Source: Henckelia pumila (Eukaryota; Streptophyta; Magnoliopsida; Lamiales; Gesneriaceae). From it: a DNA stretch of 64,000 nucleotides. Positions 37,676-49,213 of this stretch are shown here, piece by piece (the stretch's first letter is position 1; each line of letters opens with the position of its first letter). The notes below the pieces were generated by a model that was not told the origin of the DNA, did no database searches, and saw only the letters and a program-made list of their open reading frames with translations. The translations under genes were made by a program, and so were the position numbers. The stretch lies in assembly GCF_033568475.1 (NCBI RefSeq), contig NC_133123.1:6811001-6875000 (forward strand). The letters run 5' to 3'.

Positions 37676-38279
37676 TGTTATTGATCTTTCAACAGCATGC
37701 ACACAGCAATACAATATATAGCGAGCCTAGAGTTTAACTCTCTATCTTTAAGACAAATTTGCCCGCCTAGGTGCTTACGGGTTGATCAAAGTGTCTCCCA
37801 AGATAGAACGCTATCTCCAACTTCGATTAGTAGCACTACAAAATGGAAGCACTACGAACACTTTCAAGTGTTTAAGAAACTCAGACTCGATATGAGTATG
37901 CAAGAGAAGAAAAGAGAACTCAGAAATGAGCGAGTTGGAATGAATGGGGAGAGGTATATTTATAGACGTTGGAAGGCTGCCTTGATGGGTTGCATCACTT
38001 CAGACGCATTGGTTCATGTCAAAGCCCAGCCCACGCCCGTGCCGAGCCGGCCTGACGGCGGCGGCGCGCGCGCGTGTGGCTAATGGTTCGAACCTAGCAT
38101 AGTCTAGGTTCGCTCTCTTTAACAAACATGGGTACCCCTTGGGACCCCAACTCATTGTCTCAATTTAGGCTATATATGTAAACATTTATTGCCACATTTT
38201 ATCAATGTGAGACTATGAGCATCAATGTCTCATTCACCACCTTTATTCCAACAACAATTGTCAAACAATTTTTCCAACA
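37676..38279 (-). repeat. Copia 5' LTR (604 bp)
   Basis: On the minus strand it starts TGTTGGAAAAATTG and ends GATCAATAACA. A TATA box (TATAAATA, plus coordinates 37957-37964) lies inside it, oriented for the element. Compared with the 3' LTR it lacks about 200 bp between two TTCA/ATCA positions near 38015, most easily explained by a deletion. Confidence 0.88.
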
Positions 38280-38684
38280 ATGTTAATAATGATATTTTAA
38301 TATTATTAAATTACAATAAATATGATTTGGTGGTAGTATAGTTGAAACAAATCAAACAATAATAATAAATTAAGAACAGCGATAATTTTAAAATTTCTCT
38401 CTGAGCCGGTCAACCTATTCCAAATTGATACATTTTACATCATAATTACAAAGATGATTAATGTTTAGTAGCTTCTAATCAATATTTTTAAATATATTAA
38501 TTACCAAATTCATATAATGTTCGTACAAAATTTACGTAAGATAGAATAAAAATTTAAAAATCAACGTGAGCCAAGTCCGATCAGAAATATCAAAACGACA
38601 AGCTATGCATTCGCTGAGATTAGTCTATTAATCCGATGCACTAGCGACATTGGAAATTGAGAAAATTGAAATTTTGATATGTGT

Positions 38685-38836
38685 ATATATTCAGCTGTCA
38701 ATCATGTTTTTCCACTTCGTCCGCAACCATTAAACCCGGTACCAGATTTTTGTGGTTTTGTTTTTTTTTTTTTTCATTACCGGGTTTTAGTGTCGCGGAC
38801 GAAATGAAAAAACATGGTTGAGCAGCTAAAAAATTC
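38685..38836. repeat. Foldback element, first copy
   Basis: TTCAGCTGTCAATCATGTTT at the left mirrors AAACATGGTTGAGCAGCT at the right. Inner arms carry TTAAACCCGGTA and TACCGGGTTTTA around a poly-T loop. Related to 45099-45255. No clear TSD. Confidence 0.7.
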
Positions 38837-39074
38837 TCATATATACATGGGCGGATCTACGTAAGGACTCGGGGGGGGCCAGGCACCCCGAAAATTTTAA
38901 AATGTTTTAGTATTATGTATGAATATTTTTATAAAGTACGTATATGAAGTTTAATAACTATCAAATTCAACAATTACGTCTTTAGTCTAGACTAGATGGC
39001 ATGCACCATTTTATTTTGGAAATGGGCCACGGTTCGAAACCTCCTTCCCCAAAATTTCATTTTTTTAAAATTTT

Positions 39075-39400
39075 TTTTAATTTATTTGTCTTTTTTTTTT
39101 TTTTGAACTCATAGATTAATGTTTTTTTTTATTTATTTATCTTGGACTAATGGATTAATTGACACATCTCAATCTTTTTTAATTGAGACAATTTTAATAT
39201 CTATTATTAAACCTTTATTAAATTGAATTACTACTTTCTTTGTATAGTTTTTTAATTTATTTGTTTTGGACTCATGGATTAATGATTTTTATTTATTTTT
39301 CTTGAACTCATGCATTAATTAACACGTCTTCAATCTTTTTTAATTGAGACAATTTTAATGTCTATTATTAAGTCTTTATTAAATTGAATTATTTTTTCAT
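39075..39400. repeat. Direct tandem duplication, about 165-bp unit
   Basis: The string TTTTTTAATTGAGACAATTT followed by a TATTATTAA and CTTTATTAAATTGAATTA occurs near 39175-39230 and again near 39340-39390, each preceded by GGATTAAT/GCATTAAT. The unit is AT-rich and non-coding. Confidence 0.65.
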
Positions 39401-39787
39401 GTATAGAAAGTATGAGCATTTTTTATAAAACTAAAACATTAATTCTTAATTTATTTTACCTCAATTTTTCTCGTATTAAATTTTTTTAAAAAAATTAGTT
39501 TTAAAAAATACTTGTGAACTTTAAATTAAAATTTTAAAAATTAAATATAAAATAACAAAAAATTAGGAGTTTTATTAAGTTAATTTGATTTCGTTAATAA
39601 TATCGACAGATGTATGTGGCCCTCGAACATAAAGTTTTTAAATTTTTTTCTTTTATATATCACACTCAAAAAGAAAGTTTTAGAAAATATATAGCGTATA
39701 AACCTCAAGTCAAAAGAGCGAAATCAATAGTCATCGTTGGAAATTGGTAACTCTAATATTGTCGCACATTTTCATCACTTAATATGC

Positions 39788-39788
<1 letters not shown>

Positions 39789-39824
<36 letters not shown>
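39789..39824. repeat. (GT)n microsatellite
   Basis: About 17 uninterrupted GT units between GCGAC and TCATTTTGG. Confidence 0.95.
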
Positions 39825-39825
<1 letters not shown>

Positions 39826-40658
39826 ATTTTGGCTTTTAATATTGATAAATTCCAGTTCTTTTTTAGTACAAATACATCAAACATCAAATTACATCAAAAT
39901 CCAGTTCTGATAATGTATATTTAATTTCTTGAAAATGTCAATATTTTTGTAGTATGAATGTCGACATAACGCTATAAACACCAAACACCATATCGATGTT
40001 GCATCAACACCACGTGAAAAATACTAAAATTGAAAAAAAAAAAAAAACACACACACACACACAAAATAATGAATTAAAATTTAATAAATATATGATAAAA
40101 GTGAAAAATAATATATACTAGCATATTTGCACACATGATGTGTGTGATGAAAGTTTTTTTTATATTTAATTTCAATAAAAAAAATTTAATAAATTTCTAG
40201 CAATAAAAATTTTTTTTGTTAAGAATGATCACCCTAAGTAGTTAAAACACCATTTTTTCTATTAGGTATTTCCTATTTCATTAGTTTTTTTTCAAATAAT
40301 TTGGAATTTGAAAATAGATAAATATAATGATTGTATTATATATAAAATATAAATAATTAAATAAAAAATAGAAGAAAAGAAAAGAAATGAAGATAGTGGG
40401 GAGAAGCATTTTTAGTATGTGTATGTTTTTTTAAAATATATTTTAATATTTTGGCATACCAAAAGACTAACTAAGAGTATCTTGCATAATAATAGTAATA
40501 TATATATATATATATAAGTAATTGGATGCTTATTATTTAGCCTTAAAATATTATTCGGCGGTGTAGACACATGCATGTTGGCGTGGAAAAAATTTAGAAA
40601 ACGACCAGAGATATTGGTGCGAAACACCAATGTTCGGAGGCCGCGGTTTCGGTACGAT

Positions 40659-41460
40659 TAAGGATGGCAATGGGCTGGGTTTAAACCCGACCCCGTGCTA
40701 AACCCGCTCCGAATGGGGCGGGTTCAAACTCGGTCAAACGGATTTCGGGGCGGGCGGGTCCAGTCAACGGGTCCAGATACGGGTTCGGGATGGATCTCGG
40801 GTTTTGGTGGACCCGCTCCGGACCCGCCCCGTATATATATATATATTTATATAAAATATATTATACATATTTAATATATATAATATAATAATAATATACT
40901 ATATAAAATAATAATATACTGTAAATATATATATATAATAATAATATACTATATAATTATATATATACAATATGTAGTACGTCAATTTTGCTATTCTGCC
41001 CACTCACCGTGCCCATCTAATGTGTCCACCATGAGGTGGCACTCAACTATTGGATCTGATGAATTGTGCGTCCAATAGTTGAGTGACACCTCATGATTGA
41101 CACATTATATGGGCACGGTAGATGAGTAGGATAGCAAAACTCTGTAGTACGTAGTATATATATATATATATATATTTAAAATATATATAAGGTAATAGAT
41201 TATATATATACATTTCATATAAAATAAATAAAAATATATAAATGCATGTAAATATATTTTATATTATAAATAATAATTTATTTAAGTTTTTTTAAAAAAA
41301 TATAATATTAACGGGTTCGGATCCAAACCCGGGTTGGACCCGCCGAGTTTTGAGGCGGGGCGGGGCGGGTCCAAAAAAGAGGCGGGTTCGGGTTCGGGTC
41401 CTATTTTTCTTGACGGGGCGGGTCTTGGGTTCGGCAAAACCCGCCCCGTTGCCATCTCTA
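40659..41460. mobile_element. hAT-type non-autonomous element, 802 bp, carrying a nested MITE
   Basis: Ends TAAGGATGGCAATGGG and (inverted) TAGAGATGGCAACGGG. The 8-bp TSD GGTACGAT is exact (40651-40658 and 41461-41468). Subterminal zones are GC-rich (GGCGGGT and ACCCGC repeats); the middle is TA-rich and holds the MITE at 40983-41142. No coding capacity. Confidence 0.9.
40983..41142. mobile_element. Mutator-like foldback MITE, 160 bp, nested
   Basis: Long inverted arms: TTTTGCTATTCTGCCCACTC at the left mirrors GATGAGTAGGATAGCAAAA at the right, and CAACTATTGGA / TCCAATAGTTG closes the stem. Flanks share TGTAGTACGT (40973-40982 and 41143-41152), a 9-10-bp TSD. Confidence 0.85.
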
Positions 41461-41468
41461 GGTACGAT

Positions 41469-42280
41469 TTTGCTAATCAATGAATTAATATTTTGAGTTG
41501 AATGATAACATAATCAAAATAAAAAAAAAGTTATAATATTTAGAACTGAAAATATAATTTTTAAGGAGATAGGTGGTGTATATTCTTCTTCTTTTTTAAA
41601 ATAAAAAAAAATAACCGAGACTTGCAATCCATTTAACAAAAGATAGTCAATAGATAACACGAACATGAAATTATAAGTTACAAGTTAGGTTTAGCCCTTC
41701 TTCCCCTTTCCTTTTTTTTTTTTTAAAAAAAACTTTTTGTAAGCCTATATTTGTTGTGAATTATGGCGCTCTACATTTACTTCACCTAAAAAAAACACAT
41801 AATACATATATGTCGTGCAAATTATTGAATTTTTGAATACATATGGAAAAATATGTCGTTGAATAAAATTTGTGCAAGTGTTGACGTATAGAATTATTTT
41901 GTATCAAGTAAACGAATGTGAATTCAGTTGTGGTTCTTTTTTAGTCGGGTTATATGGCCTTGCATGTAAAGGTACATTAATAAATTCCACTTACAATATA
42001 TTCGTACCTAGCTATAAGGTAAATAATCAATTAAGCTTTACCATATCGTTGTTGAAATGGGTTGGCCCCGATGATGAATTATGAGTTATGACTTATGACA
42101 CACCTGTCATCAAGATTTCAATATTATAATAAGATATCAAGTTCGAAATAGAATTATAATAAATCCAATGATATCTCATGAATTGGTTCATCATGTGTTT
42201 AGGCCCAATTAGAGTCATAACAAAAAAAAAAAAAACAAGGCTCGTCGGGTCCAGCTCTAAATGATAATGTTGGCCCATGA
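41469..42280. other. Intergenic DNA, no supported gene
   Basis: Both strands were read. No motif, RNA gene or bounded repeat could be supported. Poly-T and poly-A runs are present. Confidence 0.5.
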
Positions 42281-42960
42281 GGGTAGGTGGTGTAGTCGAG
42301 TCATGTTGAAGTTGGATTTGTGCCAGTTGTAGACAAAAAAAGTGATAAGATGTGAAGATGAGCTAAGAGACGGCTAAAGAGTTAGAGATAAGCTCGAGAG
42401 TTTGGAAGGTGATGAGATACTAAGGAGTCTAAGGACGAGTTTAGCTAGGAGTTGGGGAGCATAGGAGGTGGGATGAGCCGAGCCGTTGAGGAGTTGAGGA
42501 TGATGATGAGAGTAACTAGAGTAGAGCCTCCCTAAGGTGGGCGAGCCTTTAATCTTGCCTCAAGGGTGAGGTTACACCTTGAATTGCCTTAGGAGGACGA
42601 GCGGATAATAGTGCGTGAGTTACACACACGTAATCCCCAACATTTACTCCTATAAATATCGGGTTTGCTTACTTCGTTGGTAATTCATTGCTTTTATTTC
42701 GAGAGGTGTCAAAGCTCCTCTATTTACTTATTTGTTCATGTCTCTAATTTGAGCATCAAAGGAGCTACACAAGGACATCCTCTCGGCCCTTCTAACATTC
42801 TTTTCTTGGTTTTAGATTTACTCCAAACTTGAAATTTTGGGCTCGAGTTGGATTCGGATCTCAAATACAGACCTTCAAATTTGTAGTGATCGAGTATCAC
42901 TCACTCTCACGGCCTCACCCCTCACCTCGAGAAAATAAAAAGAGTAGCCTCGATGGATAT
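42281..42960 (+). mobile_element. LTR fragment or solo LTR of a Tat-type Gypsy element
   Basis: The stretch is GC-richer than its surroundings and has a TATA-like TATAAATAT at about 42651, followed by GTTTGCTTACTTCGTTGG and by ATTTGAGCATCAAAGGAGC, which resembles the TTGAGCGTCGGAG motif I know from Tat/Athila-type LTRs. A (C/T)CTCTCGGCCC stretch follows. I did not find the ends or a second copy, so limits are approximate. Confidence 0.45.
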
Positions 42961-43070
42961 CGTTTGAAAATGTTACATTAATTATGGGATATTTGAGATT
43001 TATCCAATGATTCTTATATTATTTTTTAAGTCAAAAGAATTTTGGATCGTATTGATCTGTATCACGGACA

Positions 43071-43108
<38 letters not shown>

Positions 43109-44067
43109 TATTTGATTAGTCTACGGTCTACCTAATGGCTAATGCTTAATTATCATCTGAAAGACGAACGAACAAACGGAGACGACTTACTGAAATTTTT
43201 CTTTATGATTTTTATTTAAGATTTTAATTTTATCAGTGGAATATGTAAAGTCGTCATTCCTATTTCCTCCAATTTATAATTGTGAACGGACAGCGTACGA
43301 AAACTAGGCTCAACTTTGACTTGGCAAGTTTCTAGAGTGATCCAATGATTCTGTTATTTTCTTAAAAATATTTGTTGCCATATTAGACTACTTAGGTACC
43401 TTGACTTAATGCGCAGATGCTGACTTTCTAAAAAACAATAAATAAATAAATAAATAAAAGTGAAGATGTATACATCACAAATCACAATATAAATAAATAC
43501 AATTTATTTAAGTTAATTAAGTATCTAAATACGACAATGTCAAATGATTTTATTTGCATAAAAATATCTATTATACTATGAATAATGCATGGCTACTCTG
43601 TACTAACAAATTGGTGTCGTGTTATAATGAAAATTGTAAAACAATTCTTGTCAAAAATAAAATAAAATCGTACAACAATTTTGACATCATAAAAATACAA
43701 TACAAAAATTTATTTTTCAAATTTTAGTATACATTGATACAAATTCCACGATATAATATTTATAAATATCATTGTGTTGTTAGCATTATTTTAAGTTACT
43801 ACCAGCGATGGTTTCATTAGATATTATGTTTTATCATTTTAATTTCAAAAATTGATTCAATCATTTCAAAATAAATAAATAAATAAATTACAGCACACAG
43901 CGTGTGCCCACGAATTTTACACTGATGATTCTACTTCTACCTTCTACTTGCCAATTTTTATTATTTTATTTTTCGAGTTTTTTGTGCTGATTGTAAAAAC
44001 AAGGTAAGTACCTTATTCATCAATATCAGTACTTGTGTGTGTATATATACACACACTTATTTGTACT
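42961..44067. other. Intergenic DNA with a (TA)n microsatellite
   Basis: A (TA)n run lies at about 43074-43105. Otherwise AT-rich spacer without supported genes. Confidence 0.55.
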
Positions 44068-44966
44068 CAGGGCCGTTCTTATTTGGAGGCATAAGAGTCG
44101 GCCGGGCCTATTTTTTTTTGGGGCCAATAATTTTGAAAAAAATTTATTATATTAAAGTGAATTGATCCAATATAAATTTATTATTTTTGGGCTTTTTTCA
44201 TTATCACCCAGGAAATTTTTTTTTTTTTTTGCCTACGGCCTAGTATAAACTATTTTATTATTTTTGGGTCAATTGATAAATTTATTTATGAAGTTTATTA
44301 TTCTTATGTCTCTTGATAATTTTTTCTCAATATAAATTATTTTTTCCATTCCCAATATAAACAAAAAACTTTTTTTATTTCCTAAATTTATTATATAGTA
44401 GTGTAACTGAACCAATATAAATACATATTTTTTGACTCATAGGGGTTGTCTGATATTAATGGAGACGATTTATTTTCGGAGTTGACATTCTTTAAGTTTC
44501 ATTACCAATAGCAAAATCAGCAATTAATGTAGTAAATTACTTGAAAAAAATAGATGCATATTTCTCAAATGATCACATGACTTATACTTGTTGATTATAC
44601 TTGTTAGAGTAGTAAGTGCAAAACAAATTTTCTCAAATTTAAAGTTCATCAAAACATTTTTTCAATAAATCATGTCATAAGAAAATATTGAATGAAGTGT
44701 TTATACTACTAATTGAGAAAAAAAAAATTACTGAACAATTTGATTAATGTGTTAGCTCTAAACTGTCAGACGAGTTGTTTTATAGTGATCATTTTTTTAC
44801 TGTTTGATCTTATTACTCAATTAAAATAGAAATATTTTGATCATTACACATTGTTTAAATCGAATTTTTTTTTTATTAATCTAAAATAATAAGAACGCAC
44901 ATTATGATTTAGGGGGTCTATTTTTAACGTTGGACTCAGGCCCAAGAATTGTTAGGATCGGCCCTG
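44068..44966 (+). mobile_element. hAT element with transposase remnants, 899 bp
   Basis: Ends CAGGGCCGTTCTTATTTGG and (inverted) CAGGGCCGATCCTAACAATT. The 8-bp TSD TTTGTACT is exact (44060-44067 and 44967-44974). The interior contains decayed transposase coding sequence, so it derives from an autonomous hAT element by deletion and decay. Confidence 0.92.
44452..44740 (+). pseudogene. hAT transposase remnant (C-terminal dimerisation region)
   Basis: Reading forward from 44452 gives DINGDDLFSELTFFKF, and from about 44603 VVSAKQIFSNLKFIKTF, which match the end of ZMYM-like plant hAT transposases (the dimerisation domain, where active copies have SAER-SFSKLK-like wording). Stops separate the pieces. 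Not functional. Confidence 0.8.
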
Positions 44967-45098
44967 TTTGTACTTACGTGTGCATCGATGACGTGACATC
45001 TTCTACAGCCAATAGGTGAACACCACATCAACTAATGCACACATAAGTATACAGGGTGATTGCGCGCTCACCATATCAAAATTATATATATATATAGA

Positions 45099-45254
45099 AA
45101 TTTTCAGCTGTCCAACCAATGATGCTCAACTCGTCCCCGACAACTAAAACCCGGTAGTGAGTTTTAGTGATACAAATTTTTTTTTTAAAAAAAAACTACT
45201 TGGGTTTTAGTAGTCGGAAACGAGTTGGGCAGGAATGGTTGGGCAGCTGAAAAT

Positions 45255-45255
<1 letters not shown>
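45099..45255. repeat. Foldback element, second copy, next to a long (TA)n
   Basis: AATTTTCAGCTGTCCAACCA at the left mirrors TGGTTGGGCAGCTGAAAATT at the right; inner arms ACTAAAACCCGGTA and TTGGGTTTTAGT flank a poly-T/poly-A loop. The same architecture as 38685-38836. Confidence 0.78.

Positions 45256-45315
<60 letters not shown>
45256..45315. repeat. (TA)n microsatellite, about 57 bases
   Basis: An uninterrupted alternating TA tract directly follows the foldback. Such tracts are prone to length change. Confidence 0.95.
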
Positions 45316-45318
<3 letters not shown>

Positions 45319-46320
45319 GAAAAGAGTTCCGAAAACAGAAATTGTACACCTTATTCTCGTTTTAGAATATTCCTGACTATTAGTGTCAATCAACTTTTAA
45401 AATCAACTTTAAATTTCTCCAATAAATGCAAACATCATTATCCGGCTACTGTCGTTGCCCTTAATCGCACAAAAATTTGCGGTCTTATGATTCAATTTTA
45501 TGAAACATATATTTTATTTGAACCATGTAAAATAATATTATTTTCTTGTAAATATGAGTAATTTAATTCACATCACAAATAAAGATTTGTGAGACTGTTA
45601 TAAGAGATCATAAGGTGAAAGAGTTTTGAATAATTAAATTATTTTTGATTTATCTATTATCACAACATCTTATTTATTTTTTAAAAAAATTAAAACTGCT
45701 AAATATTATTTAATAAAAAGACATAATATTTGAGAGTTAATTATTTAACAGTAGATAAAACAACATACAAATTTAAATTTTTGAATAATTTTTCATATTA
45801 ATTTTATGCCTGGTCGACTTTCATACACAATTAAAGACAACACTTTGGTAGTTGGCATTAAATCTGATTGGCAGTTGGAACAAGCAACTGACTATCTCGT
45901 TCTCTCTCTGTTTTTATATTATCACAATAAAAACTATAGTTCATGACCGACCGTATGAATTGTCAAAGTATGCGAACGTAGAACAAAAATAGTCATGTGT
46001 TCGTTATTTTTATGATCAACATTTTTTCAAATGAGTCACGAGTCTATAGCGCGCAGAGTTTTTTCAATGCGATTTATTGTTATGTTAGATGGTTTATCCA
46101 ATGCGCTCTCAAATATAAATATAACATGATAATAAAACATTTCAAAAGTGGCAAGAGTCCAAGTAAACGAGGTTGGAGTCGTAGTCCAGTTCTCTGTCCC
46201 ATAAAATAGAAGAAATGAAATAATAGTTATCGTTAACTTTAAATAATTTCCGTGCATGTGTTTGGACCATCCTACTTTTATCAACGATGGAATTGTCAAA
46301 TCAACAACTACAACAAAATA

Positions 46321-46353
<33 letters not shown>

Positions 46354-47375
46354 GACATTCAAAAAAATATTAATGACATTTTACCTTACTTATTTTATTA
46401 ATTATTACTAGAAAAAAATACCCTTGTATTTATTTTCTTTATATTATGACATTTGGATTTATACATGAAAAGATTTAATTGCAGATTTTGCGTACGTCGT
46501 TAAATAAAACTTTAATATCTTTAAAATTCATTCATGCATATATTTTTTCATATACGAAAAGAAAAGAAAAGAAAATTAAATAAATATGACTTTAGTATAA
46601 AATATTTTATCCTTAGTTTTAGCAGGAATCTACCAAAATATATATAAAAATATTGAAGTGCAAAAATTTTGAATTATAAAATTCGTATTAAATCTTGAAG
46701 TAAAATATAAAATAACATAAATATTAAAATTAAGAATATCAGTTAGTTTTTATTATATTTATACATTATATATAACATATTCAAAACATAATTTTTTTAA
46801 CATAAAAGTATTATTTCAACAGCATTATCAACCAATAATATTGATAAATAATTATGATATAATATTTATTTTAAAATATAATTTTGAATAAGAGACATAT
46901 TTTTATATATAATATTGTGACAATCAAAATTTTTTACATCTAGATATTTAATGTTTTTCTATAATAAAATTGACTATATTTTTATATTCCTACTAAAACT
47001 TGGGTATACTATCCAGATTAATTTAGATTTTTTTGAGTTATTTATTGGCATACAGAAATGAAGTAAGTAAGTTATTTAAGGTAAATAAATACGTTATATT
47101 ATATAACAAAATAATTAAAAGTGTATTATTGTGTAGTATATAATTAAATAGATAATGTGGAGTATTATTAAATTTTTTTAGAGCGTAATTAAGTAAATAA
47201 CACTCTCATGATAATAATATAATAAAAATAAATAATAAAAATGCTATAAATTGGGGGACAAAATGCCGACATAAAATAATTCAATTAGATCATTAAACTT
47301 GTTCCGGGGCTTTTGGGTTCCGAGTTTAAATTAATTATTGGGTAAAATGGTTGGGTGGCCACGGAAGTCCATTCT

Positions 47376-47627
47376 TTTTAAAAGGGTTGACCTCGAAGGG
47401 ACCCCATTTCACATGAGTTAGAGGCCCATTGGCTCATGCGGAGGGTAAATCGATGGATGTGCACGAGTGGCAGAGACCTGAAGGAGGGAGCACATGGCCC
47501 AATCCCTAGAGCATACCCCCACAATATTTCAGCAAGAAATATGTTCCACACGAGGATCGAACCCACAACGCTGAGGAATTTTTTTCCACGTCACCTCAGG
47601 CCTTACCAACTCGCCTATGCCCTTGTG
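47376..47627 (-). mobile_element. tRNA-derived SINE, about 252 bp
   Basis: On the minus strand an A box-like TAGGCGAGTTGG (about 47613-47624) and a B box GGTTCGATCC (about 47550-47560) form a Pol III promoter. The 3' tail ends in TTTTAAAA. A 19-bp flanking repeat, GGCCACGGAAGTCCATTCT (47357-47375) and GGCCACGAAAGTCCATTCT (47628-47646), is a TSD with one mismatch. The head resembles a Leu/Ser-type tRNA. The body has no coding role and depends on a LINE for movement. Confidence 0.85.
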
Positions 47628-47646
47628 GGCCACGAAAGTCCATTCT

Positions 47647-48557
47647 CATTAAAGCTGATCGTGGATGTACATTAAAAATTAATTCCTTCATATTTAAATA
47701 TATTTTTATATTTGACGTTGAAAATTTGTTTGTTTGTAATATATTTTTGGAACATGATTTTTTTTTTTGGACAGCAAAGTAACTATTTCCATTTCACCCC
47801 AAAAGATCACAATGTACATAATTCCATTTCACCCCCAAAAGATCACAATGTAAATAAGACATCCTTGGATTTTTTGTACATTATTATTGATTTTTACAAT
47901 CAAAACGTTTTCTTTCCCCATTGGTTATATGATTATTATAAATTAATATTGTTTAAATTTTTTTGTTACATATCCAAGCTCTAAGGGTTATAAATAAAAA
48001 TAATGCGCGCGTGTGAGAAGAAAATTCTTCAAGCCGTGTTTAAAGGCAATTCATGAAAAAAATTTAAAATAGTGATTAGAAAAAATTAGTTTATTGGAAA
48101 CATTAAACATTTCTGGATTAGAATATGAAACCATTGAAAATTAATTTTTCGAACAAAGTAAAATTGCATTAAAAAATCTAACTTTTTTTCTGACGTAATT
48201 TTAAAAAAAAAACTTATTAAATTAAGCAATGCGTCAAATGAGATTAATATGACCCCGTTGCAGCTCCATTGATGTCTTACACAAATAAACCATAGTATTT
48301 ACTATATGATACTGTTCCGTATAGCATCATTGACAAGATGAGTATGAATTGTTCAACCAACACGTTAAACACTATATAATAAGTAAATGCATATTTACAC
48401 CATAGAAACTGTTTATGTCTATCAATTTTTACGATTCATATTACTCATCCATATAATATTTTTATATAAATTATTTTATCCTACGAGCCAAACAGAGTCG
48501 AATGTAAAACAAAATCTCTGATGTGAAACGGTGTGTATGTCTAAACTGATTCGCAGT
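47647..48557. other. Intergenic DNA, no supported gene
   Basis: AT-rich sequence. A short duplicate, CATTTCACCCC-AAAAGATCACAATGTA, occurs twice near 47791-47855. No gene or RNA supported. Confidence 0.5.
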
Positions 48558-49213
48558 TAGTGTTGGTTTTTTGGTATAACGTATCAAAAATATTGGTATG
48601 AAAAAAATTCATATCGATACTGATAAGGCTGGGATACCGAACAGAAATACCGAATTTTCGGCATACCGTACCGAAATGTTTTTGATATATAAACATTTTT
48701 TCAGTAAAATGATTTTTTTTTCGGTATCTATACGGTATCAATATGAATTTTTTGGATCTGGATCCTCTACTGTGGAGAGAGAAACAACACAGAATACTGT
48801 GCAATATATAGACTTCTGTAATTCATATCACATGATTAAATAATTAATTATTTAATTAATTACACACATGAAATATTGAAATCATGTATATTTTAATGCA
48901 CGGTATCCTGTGATGTTTCTCTCTCCATAGCAAAAGATCTTTTTCCGAATTTTTTTCATACCAAAATTTCAAAATTTTGGTATCGGTACCGGTATGAATT
49001 TTTTTTATACCGATATTTTTGTTACGGTATACCGAAAACCCACCCCTAGATACCGATACTTAAATTCTAAAATTTTGGTATGGAAAAAATTCATATTGAT
49101 ATCGTATAGATACTGAAAAAAAATTAGGTATACTGAAAAAATTTCTGTATATCGAAAAAATTTCGATACGGTATGCCAAAAACTCGGTATTTTGATCCGG
49201 TATGACAGCCCTA
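48558..49213. mobile_element. hAT-type non-autonomous element, 656 bp, carrying a nested MITE
   Basis: Ends TAGTGTTGGTTTTTTGGTATA and (inverted) TAGGGCTGTCATACCGG. The 8-bp TSD TTCGCAGT is exact (48550-48557 and 49214-49221). The interior is full of short GGTATACCGA-type repeats. Same family as 60356-61151. Confidence 0.9.
48754..48946. mobile_element. Mutator-like MITE, 193 bp, nested
   Basis: Inverted arms: CTGTGGAGAGAGAAACA at the left mirrors TGTTTCTCTCTCCATAG at the right, with related ends GGATCTGGATCC and GGAAAAAGATCT. The 9-bp TSD GAATTTTTT is exact (48745-48753 and 48947-48955). Confidence 0.85.

Larger units (their letters stand above)
23190..38279 (-). mobile_element. Ty1/Copia LTR retrotransposon, split by a nested Gypsy element
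   Basis: The element reads on the minus strand. Its 5' LTR is 37676-38279 and its 3' LTR 23190-24030. Ends are TG...CA. Flanks GTGTT (23185-23189) and ATGTT (38280-38284) are a TSD with one mismatch. The domain order gag, protease, integrase, reverse transcriptase, RNase H is the Copia order. The polyprotein is broken by the Gypsy insertion and by several stops and frameshifts, so it is not autonomous. A Tork-like lineage is my best guess from the gag and protease wording. Confidence 0.93.
38280..40658. other. Repeat-rich intergenic DNA
   Basis: No gene was supported. It holds a foldback at 38685-38836, an internally duplicated AT-rich unit near 39075-39400, a (GT)n microsatellite at about 39789-39824 and a segment at about 38863 (GGGCGGATCTACG) that looks like one end of a CAGTGGCGGA-type hAT element whose other end I did not find. 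Confidence 0.55.
44975..47356. other. Intergenic DNA with a foldback and a long (TA)n
   Basis: It holds the foldback at 45099-45255 and the (TA)n at 45256-45315. The rest is AT-rich, with a poly-TAA run near 46320. No gene was supported on either strand. Confidence 0.55.

Noticed and set aside
37093-37737. Long plus-strand frame over the Copia gag
   Set aside because: Antisense shadow of a clear minus-strand gag gene.
38863-39640. Full hAT element starting GGGCGGATCTACG
   Set aside because: Only one end could be seen and no TSD was found.
45256-45315. Telomere- or centromere-like repeat
   Set aside because: It is a plain TA microsatellite.
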